Positions 45,465 through 57,835 of a DNA stretch of 64,000 nt are shown here, piece by piece. This DNA comes from Hordeum vulgare subsp. vulgare. Its lineage: Eukaryota > Streptophyta > Magnoliopsida > Poales > Poaceae. The position numbers and the translations under genes were made by a program. The notes beneath the pieces were generated by a model. The model searched no databases. It was not told the DNA's origin and saw only the letters and a list, made by a program, of their open reading frames with translations. Numbering within the stretch: the stretch's first letter is position 1; every line of letters starts with the position of its first letter. The stretch spans positions 401,339,993 through 401,403,992 of the forward strand of contig NC_058520.1 of NCBI RefSeq assembly GCF_904849725.1. Direction: 5' to 3'.

Positions 45465-48400
45465 AGTTGGTATCAGGCCAGTACCGACCTAGGAGCCCCC
45501 TTGATTGATCGAACTTGGCGGAGTCGTGTCTAGTAAAAAAATACTTTGAGTCTAGTTATATATCGGAGAGTAGGAATCTTTTTTCTCCTCTTCTATGCTC
45601 TGGTGAGGAATCTTGACGTAATAATTTAATTCTACTCCTCTTCTCACTCAAATTTTTTTTAGGATCACGCGGATATTTTTGGAATCTATATGATGCCGAT
45701 GTGACGGAGTTCTGTCTTGGTGCCTCCTGTCTAACTTGATTTTCTTCCGGGGAGTTGAGCTCCAGGGGATTCTCGAGCACATCGTTATCATTCAGATTTC
45801 TTAGTATCTCAGAATGAAGGATGTTCGTAATTGCTTCAATACAAGTAGTGGCGAGATAACCCCGATGTCCCCAGTACTGGTGCAGATTGTTCGGGAGTAC
45901 TGCCATACTTTGTATCGTTGTGATCACGAGGGTCTGTTGTAGATGAAGGTCCGAGATTCTGGTCGTGTGTTGACGGATGTGATACAGGTGACGGGTTAGT
46001 ATAGGAGTTGTGTGATATTACTCCTTGTATCCGTGTACCAGATTGCATGACCAGATATTTCGGGAATTCATAAGTGGGAATTCAAGTAGTTACTTATAGG
46101 ACATTCTTCCAGCAAATGCATGATGTTAGGTTGGGGTTCGACATCTAGTGGATTCGTTTGTTTACGGTCGACTTACAGCGGTACACGTTGTGTCTTAAAG
46201 AGTCCTTGTAGCTTGCTACGACTCGGGGACGCTTCGTATGTCAGGTGCACTGCCTTGCACTTGATGGCTACTGTAAAATTGAGCCCGTGCGATCCTGTCC
46301 ACGAAAATATCGGATGAAATCTTTCTCATGAGTTTGTTCTGGCTAATTGCAAGCCGCACCCTTTGTTTTGTTGAATATGGTAATTCAAGTTGGTTCGATG
46401 TCAAGTGGTGATTTCAGATCTTTCCTAAGAGGTGTTCTCATATTTTTATGAGAGTATTAATTCTTTTGCTCTATCAGTTATCATGTCAATTCCTTTTCAA
46501 CCAGAGTCATCGTATCAATTCCATTTTACCGGTGTGCTTCTGTGCAAATGAATTCAATCCTCTTTAATTTCTGCAAGATCATTCTCTCATTTTATTCCGG
46601 ATTCATCTCATCTGTCTCAAGTTGTTTGTGGTTTTCCCCGCCCTCCTGCCCTTTTTCTTCAGTGATTCAATTTTTTATCCACTAGTTTTCTTTTCATTGT
46701 GCTTTCGATGTCTGTTCTTTTCTATCTTATCCGGTGATTCATTGTGAACATTCTCAGGAGTCGAGTTCATCATTTCTTCATTTTGTTCCTTCCCGGTGAA
46801 TTAATTCAGTTGTCCGTGTTCGTTATAACCTATTCATCCTTGTAATTCTTTCCTATGTTGAGAATTCTTATGAGCCTGTCTTGTTATTTATTCCTCTCTT
46901 TTCGATTCGGAGCGTTGAAGCTATCTTAGAAGTTCTTTTGTTTCCAATCTTTTCAATTATTTTAGGGTGCTAACCTCATATAGTTCTCTTCATCCGGTGC
47001 ATTATCTCTCTTCTAAGCATTCTTTTCAACGGTGATTGCTTTGAGTGGGCCCATAACCCACAGGTTTTTCCCAGGATCTTTTAGCTCTTGTAATCTTTTC
47101 CGGAGATATCTAATTCTTTTTAACTATGACGTAAGTGTCAATTTCATCAGTCTTATTCCTTCTTCAAGATCTATTTGAGTTAATTCTCATAATTTTGGCT
47201 CAACCTTGCATTCTTCTTTATTCCGAAGTGTCTCAGTTATTCTTAGTGTTGTTCCTCGTCATCGTTCTCAGCTTGCAAATTTGGAGGAGTGTTTCTCTAA
47301 AATCTTGGTTCATTCTTATGGAGATTATCATTTCAGCTTGGTGCTATCATCTTCAATTGTTGTCAATCATGAGTAATCCCTGTCGTGCTATCCGGTGCTT
47401 CTCTGAGTTGTTTTTATTTCTCGTTCCTCCGAAGGCCATCATTTTAGAAGACTTATTCGTTCTCAGCTTTCAGCCTTCATCCTCAATTCTTCTCAATTGT
47501 TGTCTCTTCCTTCGTCTCTCGTTTATCCGATGCCTTGTTCTAGTTTTCTCTCAGGTGGCTCATGATCTCTTCCTTCTCATGTATCTCCAGTCATTCATGG
47601 TTGCCTCGTTCATTTCAATTCTCATCGGTGCCTCTTTCAAGATTTCTTCTAGTTTGTGCTCATATCTCTCCTCAATCATTTCAAGATGAATAAGTGGTAT
47701 GCTAAATCCGTTGCTTGTCATCTATTAAATTTGATGAAGGATGAGCATAACATAATTCTTATTCTTGGTCATAGTAATATGAATTCTTCTTCCGCAGGGC
47801 TCATGATATCAATTCTTTTCTCAAGTGTTCTTATCTTTCTTTTCCGGAGTTCCAAGTTCTTTTTAGTATCTCTTTGTGAGGCTTCATCTAAATCTTGACA
47901 AGGTCATAATCTTATTCTTTTCTACCTTTATATCTTTGCATCATTCATTTGTATACGGAGGTCCTTCTTGGTGGTTCGTCAAGATTTCATTCATTCTAAA
48001 GTGTTCTTCAAGATTCCTGTTGGAATACCTCAAGTATCCGTTCTCTTGTATTCCCAAGTGCATTTGTTCTTCCTTTATCCTTTGAGGTGGTATTATAGCC
48101 TTCTTGTTAGTGTAGGAGCCTCAAAGAGTTTTCCTTTCAACAATGAGATAATTAAATCCATCAATTCTATGATCGTGAGATATTTTCAACCCATGATTTC
48201 TTCATTGAGCTATCTTGGTTTGGATCTCACCTAAAGCTTTTCCTATGGATTGCTGCTATCGTGGTGCTTGTCATTAATCCAAGTTCTCAATGTATCCTCT
48301 TGGTGTAAGTAAGTGTTTGTATCTTGTTCTTCCCAATCTATCCTTGTTTCTTTTAGTGGTTGGTTGTCACCTCATACTTGTTGAGATGATTTTCGTAAGC

Positions 48401-48548
48401 CTACTACTATCCTGTTCTTTTCGTTGTTGTTTTTCCAACAACTCTGTTCAATTCTTCTCGCAAGGGTGCTTGCCAAGTTCATTGGAGTTACTAGTTGTCA
48501 TTCTCTCTTCATTCTCTTCTTCCGTATGAGTTAGTTACTATTCTATTG
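45465..48548 (+). other. Element D primer site and internal non-coding region
   Basis: TGGTATCAGGCC at 45468-45479 is the initiator tRNA-Met-type site with one base lost. The rest is T- and C-rich with many TTCTC/ATTCTT runs and no gag or pol motif. Frames such as 47135-47689 are Leu/Ser/Phe-rich, as expected from pyrimidine-rich DNA, and I do not count them. Confidence 0.65.
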
Positions 48549-48623
48549 TTGACTACCTTCGCCTTGCTCATGAGCAGGGGCACGGTTCAACCTGGTGAAC
48601 ACCATCCTGACAAACAAACTCAT
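48549..48623 (-). pseudogene. gag: Second gag, N-terminal stub
   Basis: The first 25 codons of a chromovirus gag (start ATG at 48623-48621, beginning MSLFVRMVFTRLNRAP). It is identical in layout to the complete copy at 58825, and abruptly joined at 48549 to the opposite-strand internal DNA of element D. Confidence 0.8.
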
Positions 48624-49132
48624 AGCTTAGACCAATATCATATCAATACTAGCTATGGATTAAGAATGTACTGAACACACGGAATGCGGAAATGAATATC
48701 CGAACAGCATGGTAACAAGCAACTGCTATATATACACCATGGTTCATACACACCCTTACATAGTTCAGTACAACCTTAACCGAAGAGCAAACTACTGAAA
48801 TTATGAAACTACTCATCAGAGGCTTACAACCTTCCTATACATTATTTATCTAGGCCTCCGGAATTCATTTCACATTACAGGCATACTTCACAATTCACGC
48901 AGGATTGTGAACGTACGGCTACTACCATACTATCCTTCCGCTCACAGCTCAGGCATCCGCATAGAACATCTCATAGAGATTACCTCCATGACCTGGAAGC
49001 TCAACCTGCGGACCAGGAAACACTCTAGCCTGAGATCCCTGGGATCCATAAGGACACGGATGTGGCCTTGGTCCGCTGACTGGTGGTAAGAGGGGTCCCC
49101 GCAGAGGTGTGACTCCTCCTATAGCTGGCCAG

Positions 49133-49723
49133 TCAACATGAGCCGGAAGATGGGGTCCTAACAGGGTTCAGCATCTCCATCTCTCCATACCCTGTCTGGA
49201 CTACCGGTGCCAGCTGCGTCAAAGCCGTCCACAGACGGGCACAGGTAGCATAAAGCTCCATGCGGAGAGCACGAGCATCCCTGTCTCTATTCTCTAGCAT
49301 CTCAACAGTGGACTGCAGTAGTGGATCCTCCATAGAAGAATCAAAATAGACTCCACTGAGGTATCCCTCTTCACCAGGCTGAGAGGCCGGAACATAGCAG
49401 AACTCTGAATTCTGCAGCAGTGCATGTCTCGCTCTCATAATGGTCAACATTGAATAGGCAGCATCCTGTACTGCCATGTCAACGGTGACCCCCAACCCAT
49501 AGGACCAATGGATTGGCTTCTCAGCTCTAGGGTAGTTTGGAAATACCCTAACAGTGCAGATGTACTGGCTCTGGTTGAAGTCTCGGTACTGTTCCTCCAC
49601 TGTGTACTCGGGGTACCAGCGGTAACCGCACACCGACATCACCCTGACCAGCATGGCCGTATGACCCGGTACATCAATGCACCTGGTCAGACGTACCACC
49701 TGACGAGAAGGACGGCCATGCAT
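49133..49723 (-). CDS. Chromovirus leader ORF, second copy (196 codons)
   Basis: Same protein as the copy at 59144-59908 over about 185 residues. An extra G near 49152-49155 changes the frame and stops it early. It lies between the LTR primer site and gag. The family is not recognised; see the longer copy for description. Confidence 0.6.
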   Translation of the reverse strand: MHGRPSRQVVRLTRCIDVPGHTAMLVRVMSVCGYRWYPEYTVEEQYRDFNQSQYICTVRVFPNYPRAEKPIHWSYGLGVTVDMAVQDAAYSMLTIMRARHALLQNSEFCYVPASQPGEEGYLSGVYFDSSMEDPLLQSTVEMLENRDRDARALRMELYATCARLWTALTQLAPVVQTGYGEMEMLNPVRTPSSGSC

Positions 49724-50143
49724 CTGTAATTAGAGAGTAATGCAAAAGCATTAGAGCTCTGAATGAAAAATTGGGCAGCATAACGGCTGTAAATGCTCAA
49801 AAACAAATTTTGAGACAACCCAAAATGAAATAGCGTAACCACTCAACTGCCAAGTTCAACTCTCTGATCATCAAGCTTACTTCCCTTTTCCTAGGAATGA
49901 CAGAAACCCAATATCTCTTGACCCGTAGTCCTATAATCTACCGATCAGAAACACGAGCCTAGGAGAAGATGAGTAACCTAGTCCTTAATTCCTGCAGAAA
50001 AGACGAGGATGACCAGAATAGAATAACTTGAGAAGAGAACAAAAGTCTTACGTTCCCTCCCACAAACAATTCCCTTATATATAACTAAAGCAATTCTAGA
50101 CCCAACTTCGACCAGTTTGGCTTAGTAATCCTACAGTCAGCCA

Positions 50144-50156
50144 GGCTCTGATACCA
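50144..50156 (-). other. Chromovirus primer-binding site, copy A
   Basis: On the minus strand TGGTATCAGAGCC, an exact match to the common initiator tRNA-Met primer site, four bases from the LTR edge at 50161. The other copy is at 60329-60341. Confidence 0.9.
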
Positions 50157-50160
50157 ACGC

Positions 50161-53100
50161 TGTCGGGACCCCGATCCTAAGCCATAGGAATCCAGCCTGT
50201 AACACATCGCATCCCTTTGCGGTCTCACGCACGGTTAACTCCACGGCTGCAGCCTTACCTTAGCCGGGACCGTTTGCGTCTTTTGACTCGCGTATGCAAT
50301 AGTGTCGCTAGCATTCCAATGTCAAAGAACCCGGATCGACATGTCTAGTCATAAACCAAAGTGGCAGTACCGCACAAGGACATGCATACATGACCCAACA
50401 AAGCAGGTGTCGGTCACCAGCGAGTGTAGACGAGTCGTAGCAAGCTACAAGGACTCCATTACATCGCGTGACATTTCCCCAAAGAGGACAGACACAACAG
50501 CTAAGAAGGACACATGCCGGTCAACCAATGTGTCCGGAGCAGTAGCGAACTACCAAGGCTCGTTGGATCACAAAGGGGCATTTCCTTGTAAGGAATGCTA
50601 CTAAAGCTCACGACTAGGTAATCGAACCCCATACATATCAAGTACGACACACGTACGCGTGGCATACCGATATGTATAGATACATCGATGGCATCACAAC
50701 ATAACCATAAACATACAACCTTTATTTAAGAGGCTCGGAAGAGCCACACATATAATATTACACATTAAGGGTCTCACGACCCATAATAGAAGTCATTCAG
50801 TTACAAGCCAGCGGAAGAGTTTAAACTGTCTGAGTACAGACAGGGCAACTAGAAGGCACATGGCCTGACTATACTACAGATCCAACGTAGGGCCAGATCG
50901 TAGCTGGGACACCAGCTACTCGTCGTCGTTGATGTCTACGAAGAACCCTCCATTAGGGTCATTAGCAACCTCTGCAACATTTATTAAGCAAACATGAGTA
51001 TGAAGGTACTCAGCAAGACTTTAGGATAACTAACTACTCATGCAAGGTATCAAAAGGTATTGTGCGGTTTCATGCGGAAAGCCAGCATTTGACTCGTGGC
51101 TAGACAACTTGCATTTTTTAAAAAAAATTGACAACTTGATTTCTCGCACACGAGTCCACTAACACCACAACAATACACTATCGTGGAATCATTCCGTCTC
51201 CATACGGAAATGCCATCCACGACACTCACGCTTATCTTGACAATTTTATGAGGAGCCATTGAAGTTATCTATGAACAACATATGTCTCCAAGTAGTCCAT
51301 ATCCGCGGACGCGGCTATTCGAATAGATCATAACCCTGCAGGGGTGTACTTCGTCACACACGCTCTCGCCACTTATCGCCATGTGCACGTCATGCACCTA
51401 GGCAACCTTCAAGCGGAAGCCCAGCGAGGGAGTCGGCCACGACCGTTAACTACACTAGTACCTAGTCCAGGTTTATCGCCTATCTAAGAGTAACCCGTAC
51501 GGAAGTCCAGCCGAGGTTTCCGCCACGGCCCCAAACGATGTGCGCAGGGTTCCCAAGCCCACCATCCGGGTGCCACTTGGTACACCGTGCCACTGCCTAC
51601 CGCATCACGGCCCACCTCTCAGGTCAGCACCATGCACGGCCTCCAGCATTACTATAAACACCAGAAACTACTTGCAACTCCTGGACCGAGTACTAAGCGA
51701 TTAATAGGCCGAGCGGGGTCATATTTCAGGGCCCTGCATGTGGTAGTATCCAGTCTTGGATTACATACACGGAACTCAGTTCCTAAGGACGGTTCCAATG
51801 AAACAACCCGCCATGTACTCCTACACAGCCTTTCACCGGTACCTTTACCAAATCAAGTTCAACACACAACCTTTGCTCGTCGAACACATTCTCACAATTC
51901 TGTTCATCTCCCAGATGACAGACCATACACAACTCTAAGCATAGCATGCATAGCAGGATAAGGCACATCAAGGCTCAAGCAACTACCAGGTATGCTAGGT
52001 TGCAAGGTTCGGATAAGGCACATCAAGGCTCATGCAAAGGAAGTGGGTTCAACTAATCGTGGCAAAAGCAGTTGAAGCATTTGATCCTAATGCAATAAAT
52101 AAGTGCTGGAGCATGAACATGGGAATTATCGGGATGATCAAAAGGGTTACTTGCCTTGTTGCTCAGAGGAGGGACAATATCCGTCAGACGGATATTCGGT
52201 GGAATCCGGGGGTGCGGAGCCTACCGAGATGAATGGCAACAATCAATAACAATCATATGCAAGCAAGATGATGCATGAGCATGGCATGAGAATGCAAGGT
52301 GATAAACTATTATAATCAACATGTATTAGGTTTGAAATTGATTTGAATCATATTCGAATATCAATTCAAACGAGGTATTCTCGGATACCGATTTAATTGA
52401 TTCGACCTGATGCTCAGATCAATTTGATGTTAACATGCATGAGATGTCATGTTAGGCTATTGATTTGTAATTAGGACACTGTGTGATCATGTCATTCAAA
52501 ATGAAATTTGAATATTTTTCAAATTCCATTTATAAAGTATTTATAAGAATTGGCTTATTCATTAATCTACATGTTTGGGTTCTGTAACTTTTTCAAACAT
52601 GATTGAAAATAGCATATTCAGATTCCTTGAATTTTTCTAATACTTTTTCATATATAAATTATTTTCATTGGAGTTACAGATTAATTTCTATGAATTTTTG
52701 AAGTTTTAAACATTTCTAGAATTATTTTTATACTGGAAAATACTTTTATTGCATCAGCATGACGTCAGCAGGTCCAACTGGCCGTTGAATGTCAAACCTG
52801 ACCAGTGGGACCCACTGGTCAGTCTCTCAGGTCAATTTTAGATTAGGATTAATCTTATTTAGTTAATTAAACCCACTGGACCCACATGTGAGTGTCTTAT
52901 TATTTTTATTGATTTATTCTTATTATTTCTAATCTTGCCAGAGGCTGACCCCACCGGTCAGTGGCTCAGGCCAGCCGAGGTCCACCGGCGGCGAGGTCGT
53001 CCTCGCCGGCGGGGAGCCTCCGGCGAGCACCAGAACATCGGGAGGGCTCGGAAATGGCGCACAGAGGGCCAAACGCACGGCTGAGACCATGGGAGGAACG

Positions 53101-54348
53101 ACCACTCGATGGCGCGCACGATGGAACAAGCCCAGGGGCTGGAGTGGCCGGGATCAACGCCGGCGACGAGCTTGGCGGCGACCAAGTTCGGCCATCGTCG
53201 AAGCCATCGGATACGGGGTCAAAATGCTTGGGGCTGGGCACCTAACGCATCTACACGACGTCCTGAGGCTGTTGGTAGCCTCAGACGGACCGGCACTTCA
53301 CCGGAGGGCTGCCGGCGACGAGCTGCAGCGGCGGTCCTCGTCGGGCTCCGATGAAACTAGGGCTAGAGGAGGGGATCGATGGGGAGATCTTAGGGGAAAA
53401 GACCGCATGCTCACGGGGAGTGCAGTGGTGGCGCTAGTCTGCTCGGGGACGACCTGGAGAGGGAGAACGTCGGCGGCGATCTTCGGTGACCCGAGGAAGA
53501 AGACGACGGCTGCATGTTGATTCACTGCATCTGGGCGTCAGGCTCGTGGCTAGGAAGCTTCAGGGGGTTGGGGCGGAGCTAACGTGCGGCTCAGAAGGAA
53601 GGGAGGTCGGCTAGAACGACGACGAGCTCGAGCTCTGCTCGGGCTCCAATGGCGGCAGAAGGGGGAAGAGAGATCCGAGAGGAGAGGGAGAACTGGCGCT
53701 GGGAATGGATAGGGGTGGCCTCGGGGAGATTATCCCCGGCCTTGCTAGCGTGAGGCGGCGGCCAGGTAGGCGCACAGGTGCGTGGCCGCGCCGGAGAACG
53801 CGGCGGCCCCCTCCTGCTGCACACTGGCGGGGAGGAAGACGACAGGGGCTTAGATGGGCCGGGCCAGTTGAGCGACAGGTAACCTCTTTTCCTATTTCTT
53901 TCTGTTTTGCTATTTCACTGATTTTCTAATTATTTGAACTCCCAAATAAATTGTAAAAGCTACGTTAAGCATCCTAGAATATTTGTTGGAATATTTCCAA
54001 CTATTTCCAAAGTTTTCAACATTTTTGAAAATTTAAAGTTTCTGATTTCAAATTTTAAAACTTGGAACCAGTAGCTTTTGCATTTATTTAAAATGCTTAA
54101 AGTGTCAAGAAAATATTTTTCTCCAATGCTCATTTACTTTCATGATTTATCAGAAAGTTTGAACATTTCTTGAGGCCATTTTGGATTCATTGATTTTAAC
54201 TAGTTTGAGATTTTCTTTATTTAAAGTAGTGGCTAGGGTTTGAGTTTTTTCTTTGCCACTTTCTTGTTCTTGTTGACAAATTCTTAGATGCAATGCAAAG
54301 AAGACATGAGCACAAGACTAACTTGCTTAAGGGGTCAGGGATGTGACA
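50161..54348 (-). repeat. Chromovirus LTR A (complete, 4.2 kb)
   Basis: In minus sense it begins TGTCACATCCCTGACC at 54348 and ends GGGTCCCGACA at 50161. It holds an AT-rich block (52300-52900) and a GC-rich block (52950-53880) with many overlapping open frames on both strands; these are shared with LTR B and have no family match, so I do not count them as genes. A small local duplication (CGGATAAGGCACATCAAGGC) near 51956 and 52012 is not found in LTR B. Confidence 0.9.
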
Positions 54349-55195
54349 ACTCACCCCCACTCAAAAGAATCTCGTCCCGAGATTTAGAAGTCGTCGGGAA
54401 TAACGCAGGATATTCAAGTCGGAGACGATCCTCTCTTTCCCAAGTTGCCTCCTTTTCAGAATGATTTGACCATTGAACTTTAAGAAACTTGAGGTTTCGA
54501 CGTCGAGTGGTACGCTCAGCTTGATCAAGAATTCGCACGGGGTATTCTCGGTATGAAAGGTTATCTTGGAGATCAAGCGTTTCGTGGTCCACTTCACGGA
54601 TAGGATCCGAAAAGCAACGCCTGAGTTGCGAGACGTGGAAAACATCATGAACCTTGGAAAGATGCGGAGGAAGTTCCAACTGGTAGGCAACTTCTCCTCG
54701 TTTGGCAAGAATGCGAAAAGGACCAATGAAACGAGGAGCCAATTTTCCTTTGATACCGAAACGATGGGTACCCTTCAAAGGTGTAACCCGAAGGTAAGCC
54801 TTCTCGTCAACTTCAAAGGTCACAGCCTTATGATGACGATCATATTGGCTCTTTTGACGAGACTGGGCTGTTTTCAACTTTTCACGAATAATGCAAACCT
54901 GCTCTTCTGCATCCTGGATCATATCCGGGCCAAAGAGTTGCCTCTCTCCGGTTTCTGACCAATTAAGAGGTGTTCGACATCTTCGTCCATAGAGAACTTC
55001 AAAAGGAGCTTTGCCCAAGCTTGATTGATAACTATTGTTATTAGCAAATTCGGCGAATGGAAGACACTTCTCCCAATTCATACCGAACGAAATAACACAA
55101 TCTCGGAGCATATCTTCTAGGATTTGATTCACTCTTTCTACTTGACCACTTGATTGGGGATGGAAAGCAGTGCTAAAAGATAAGTGAGTCCCCAT
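54335..55195 (-). pseudogene. pol: Chromovirus integrase C-terminal half with chromodomain
   Basis: Continues the pol frame after a TAG at 55214-55216. It contains the third integrase catalytic residue (SSGQVERVNQ), the conserved ANNSYQSSLGKAPFEVLYGR stretch, the GPF/GPY-type module (KLAPRFIGPFRILAKRGEVA), the VHDVFHVSQLRR motif, and a C-terminal chromodomain (DQAERTTRRRNLKFLKVQW, then NHSEKEATWE). Chromodomains target integration to heterochromatin in this lineage. The ORF stop overlaps the polypurine tract and reaches into the LTR edge region at 54348. Confidence 0.92.
54349..54362 (-). other. Chromovirus polypurine tract
   Basis: Minus strand TGAGTGGGGGTGAGT just before the LTR start TGTCACATCC; it overlaps the last codons of pol. 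Confidence 0.75.
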
Positions 55196-55213
55196 GGCAT
55201 TCTGAAAAATTTC

Positions 55214-57151
55214 CTAGAAGCGAGAAGTAAAGATACTCCCATGGTCCGAGTTAATCTCCAGGGGAACACCATGAAGAGACACTATTCGGGAGATATATAA
55301 CTCTGCTAGCTGGCTAGCTGTTATACTCTCACGAACAGGAAGAAAATGAGCCACTTTGGAAAGACTGTCAATGACCACAAAGATAGCATTATTCCCTTTC
55401 TTGGTCTTGGGAAATCTGGTAATGAAATCCATGCTAACTTTATCCCATTTCCATTCAGGAATAGCTAGAGGCTGAAGGGTGCCAGCAGGCCTTTGATGTT
55501 CTGCCTTAACTCGACGACAAACGTCGCAGTTAGCGACGAACTCAGCAATTTCTCTCTTCATCCTAGTCCACCAGAACCTCTGGCGTAGGTCCTGATACAT
55601 CTTAGTACTACCGGGATGAATGGTGAGAGGAGAATCATGAGCCTCCTTAAGGATTAACTGCCTTAGATGTGGGTTCTTAGGAACCACTAGACGATTCTGG
55701 AAGAACACAACACCTTGATCGTTCATGGAGAATTCTTTAGCGTTTCCGCCAAAAATATTCTCCTTGATCCGTGATATACCCTTGTCACGCTTTTGGCCAG
55801 CTATAATTTGATCCTTAAGAGTAGGCTTCGCCACCAGGGTAGAAAGGAATCCTTGAGGAACAATATGAAGATTTAACTTCCGAAAGTCCTCATGGAGATG
55901 TGGTTGACCTTGTTGTAGCATCAAATTGTTACAATAAGATTTACGACTTAGTGCATCGGCCATAACATTGGCCTTCCCCGGGGTGTAAGTTATCCCTAAG
56001 TCGTAATCCGAGATCAACTCAACCCACCGTCTTTGCCTGAGATTCAAATCCGGCTGGGTGAAGATATATTTCAGACTTTGGTGATTAGTGAATATTTCGC
56101 AACGATTACCCAGAAGGTAATGTCGCCAGGTTTTTAGTGCATGGACCACAGCTGCAAGCTCAAGGTCATGTGTGGGATAATTATCCTCATGTGGACGCAA
56201 CTGTCGAGATGCGTATGCGATCACATGACGATCTTGCATGAGAATGCAACCTAATCCTTGTCGCGAGGCGTCGCAGTAGATAACAAAGTCCTTAGAAAAA
56301 TCTGGTGGTAGCAACACAGGTGCGGAAGTCAGGCGTCTTTTCAGTTCCTGAAAACTATGCTCACACTGTGGTGTCCACTCGAACTTTTTATCTTTCTTGA
56401 GGAGTTCAGTTAGAGGCTTTGCAACCTTGGAGAAATTCTTGACGAAGCGGCAACAATAGCTCGCTAGACCAAGAAAACTCCTAACTTGCTTAACCGATTC
56501 AGGTTGAGTCCAATCAAGGACAGCTTGAACTCTCTCGGGATTGAGAGCAATACCCTTACCAGAGATTACGTGACCCAAATAGGTCACTTCTGGTAACCAG
56601 AATTCACATTTTGAAAATTTGGCATAAAGGCGATGCTCTCGAAGTTTCATCAATACCAGCCTTAGATGCTCGGCATGTTCTTCTTCATTCTTCGAGTAGA
56701 TGAGGATATCATCGAGGTATACCACGACGAATTTATCCAAATACTCCATGAAGATTGAATTCATCAGTCGAGAGAAGGTGGCCGGGGCATTGATCAAACC
56801 GAAGGACATGACGGTGTACTCGTATTGGCCATAACGAGTAACAAAAGCCGTTTTTGGAATGTCCCCGTTCTTGATCTTGATTTGATGGTATCCCAACCTC
56901 AAATCCATTTTGGAGAAGACTGAGGATCCAGCGAGCTGATCGTACAGGTCGTTGATCCTGGGGAGCGGATACTTGTTCTTTATGGTGACCAGATTAACTG
57001 GTCGGTAATCTACAACCATCCGATCCGTTCTGTCTTTCTTCTTGACGAAGAGGACGGGGCAAGCCCAGGGAGAAGAGCTAGGACGAATGAAACCTTTGTT
57101 CAAGGCCTCATCTAGTTTCTTCTTAAGTTCGGCTAGCTCCAGGGGTGCCAT
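55214..57151 (-). pseudogene. pol: Chromovirus reverse transcriptase, RNase H and integrase core
   Basis: One frame of 645 codons. [41 protein letters not shown] and the catalytic [14 protein letters not shown]. RNase [31 protein letters not shown], then FTNHQSLKY, where the family has FTDHKSLKY. The Asn replaces a catalytic Asp (codon AAT at 56084-56086), so RNase H should be inactive. Integrase: HHCC zinc region ([17 protein letters not shown]), catalytic Asp in SMDFITRFP and in [13 protein letters not shown]. It ends at TAG 55214-55216, where Trp fits. Upstream, TGA at 57161-57163 and TAG at 57323-57325 separate it from the protease. The whole region from 58825 to 54335 stays in one frame, so damage is by point changes only. 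Confidence 0.95.
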
Positions 57152-57322
57152 CTTATAAGGTCACCTGGCTATTGGGACAGTTCCCGAAACAAGATCTATC
57201 ACAAACTCTACATCTCTGTGAGGTGGAATTCCTAGCAGTTCCTCTGGAAAAACATCCGGGAAGTCACGGACTACCGGAATGTCTTCAAGTTCCGGAAGCG
57301 GGTTGGCATTTAGGGAGTAGAG

Positions 57323-57832
57323 CTAGCATTTGGCAACTCGAGTGGAGACATTTACTATCTCACCCGAGGGATGGGTAAGCTGGACATTTCTAGAATGAGT
57401 ATCAATCTTGGCATAGTGAGCTGACATCCAGTCCATGCCCAAGATGATATTAATATCCGAAGATTTCAAGGCTATCAATGAGGCTAGAAAAACTAGCCTA
57501 TCTACTAGAATTTCATTGTCATAGGTTATCCTAGAGGTTTTCCATTTACTACCAGGGGTTTGGACAACCAATGGGATTGGCATATCACAAAAAGACATGT
57601 TATGCAACTGTGCATAACTTTCTGAAATGAAGGAATGAGAAGACCCAGTGTCAAAGAGAACGAACGCTGGGTGATGATTAACAAGAAGCGTACCCAGCAT
57701 GACGTCGGGATCCTCTACAGCTTCTTCTGCTGACACATAGTTCACACGGCCACGTGCAGGAGTTGGCTTCACATAGTAAGCTTTCCCCGACTTGGCTTGC
57801 CCGACGGTCTTTCCGGGTTGCTTGGCACCCAC
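57323..57832 (-). pseudogene. pol: Chromovirus protease region
   Basis: Retropepsin-like domain with FDTGSSHSFIS (catalytic Asp) and later ILGMDWMSAHYAKID. It is in the same frame as gag, from which only the TAG at 57836-57838 separates it; it ends at TAG 57323-57325. In an intact element, gag and pol form one polyprotein which this domain cleaves. Confidence 0.92.
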
Positions 57833-57835
57833 ATT

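Larger units (their letters stand above)
41072..48548 (+). mobile_element. Element D: Gypsy-type LTR with a non-coding internal region, truncated
   Basis: A plus-strand element: LTR 41072-45464 (TGTGACAGCCC...GGGCGTGACA), primer site at 45468-45479, and about 3.1 kb of internal DNA with no coding motif, cut at 48548 where chromovirus DNA in the opposite orientation begins. The 3' LTR is not in the window. It interrupts element C gag. Probably a non-autonomous Gypsy-type element. Confidence 0.7.

Noticed and set aside
47135..47689. 184-codon hydrophobic frame, membrane-protein-like
   Set aside because: Leu/Phe/Ser content follows from pyrimidine-rich internal DNA of element D; no start context or homology.
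52929..53929. Several open frames in both strands of the chromovirus LTR
   Set aside because: They overlap on all frames, recur in the other LTR with frame-changing indels, and have no family match.
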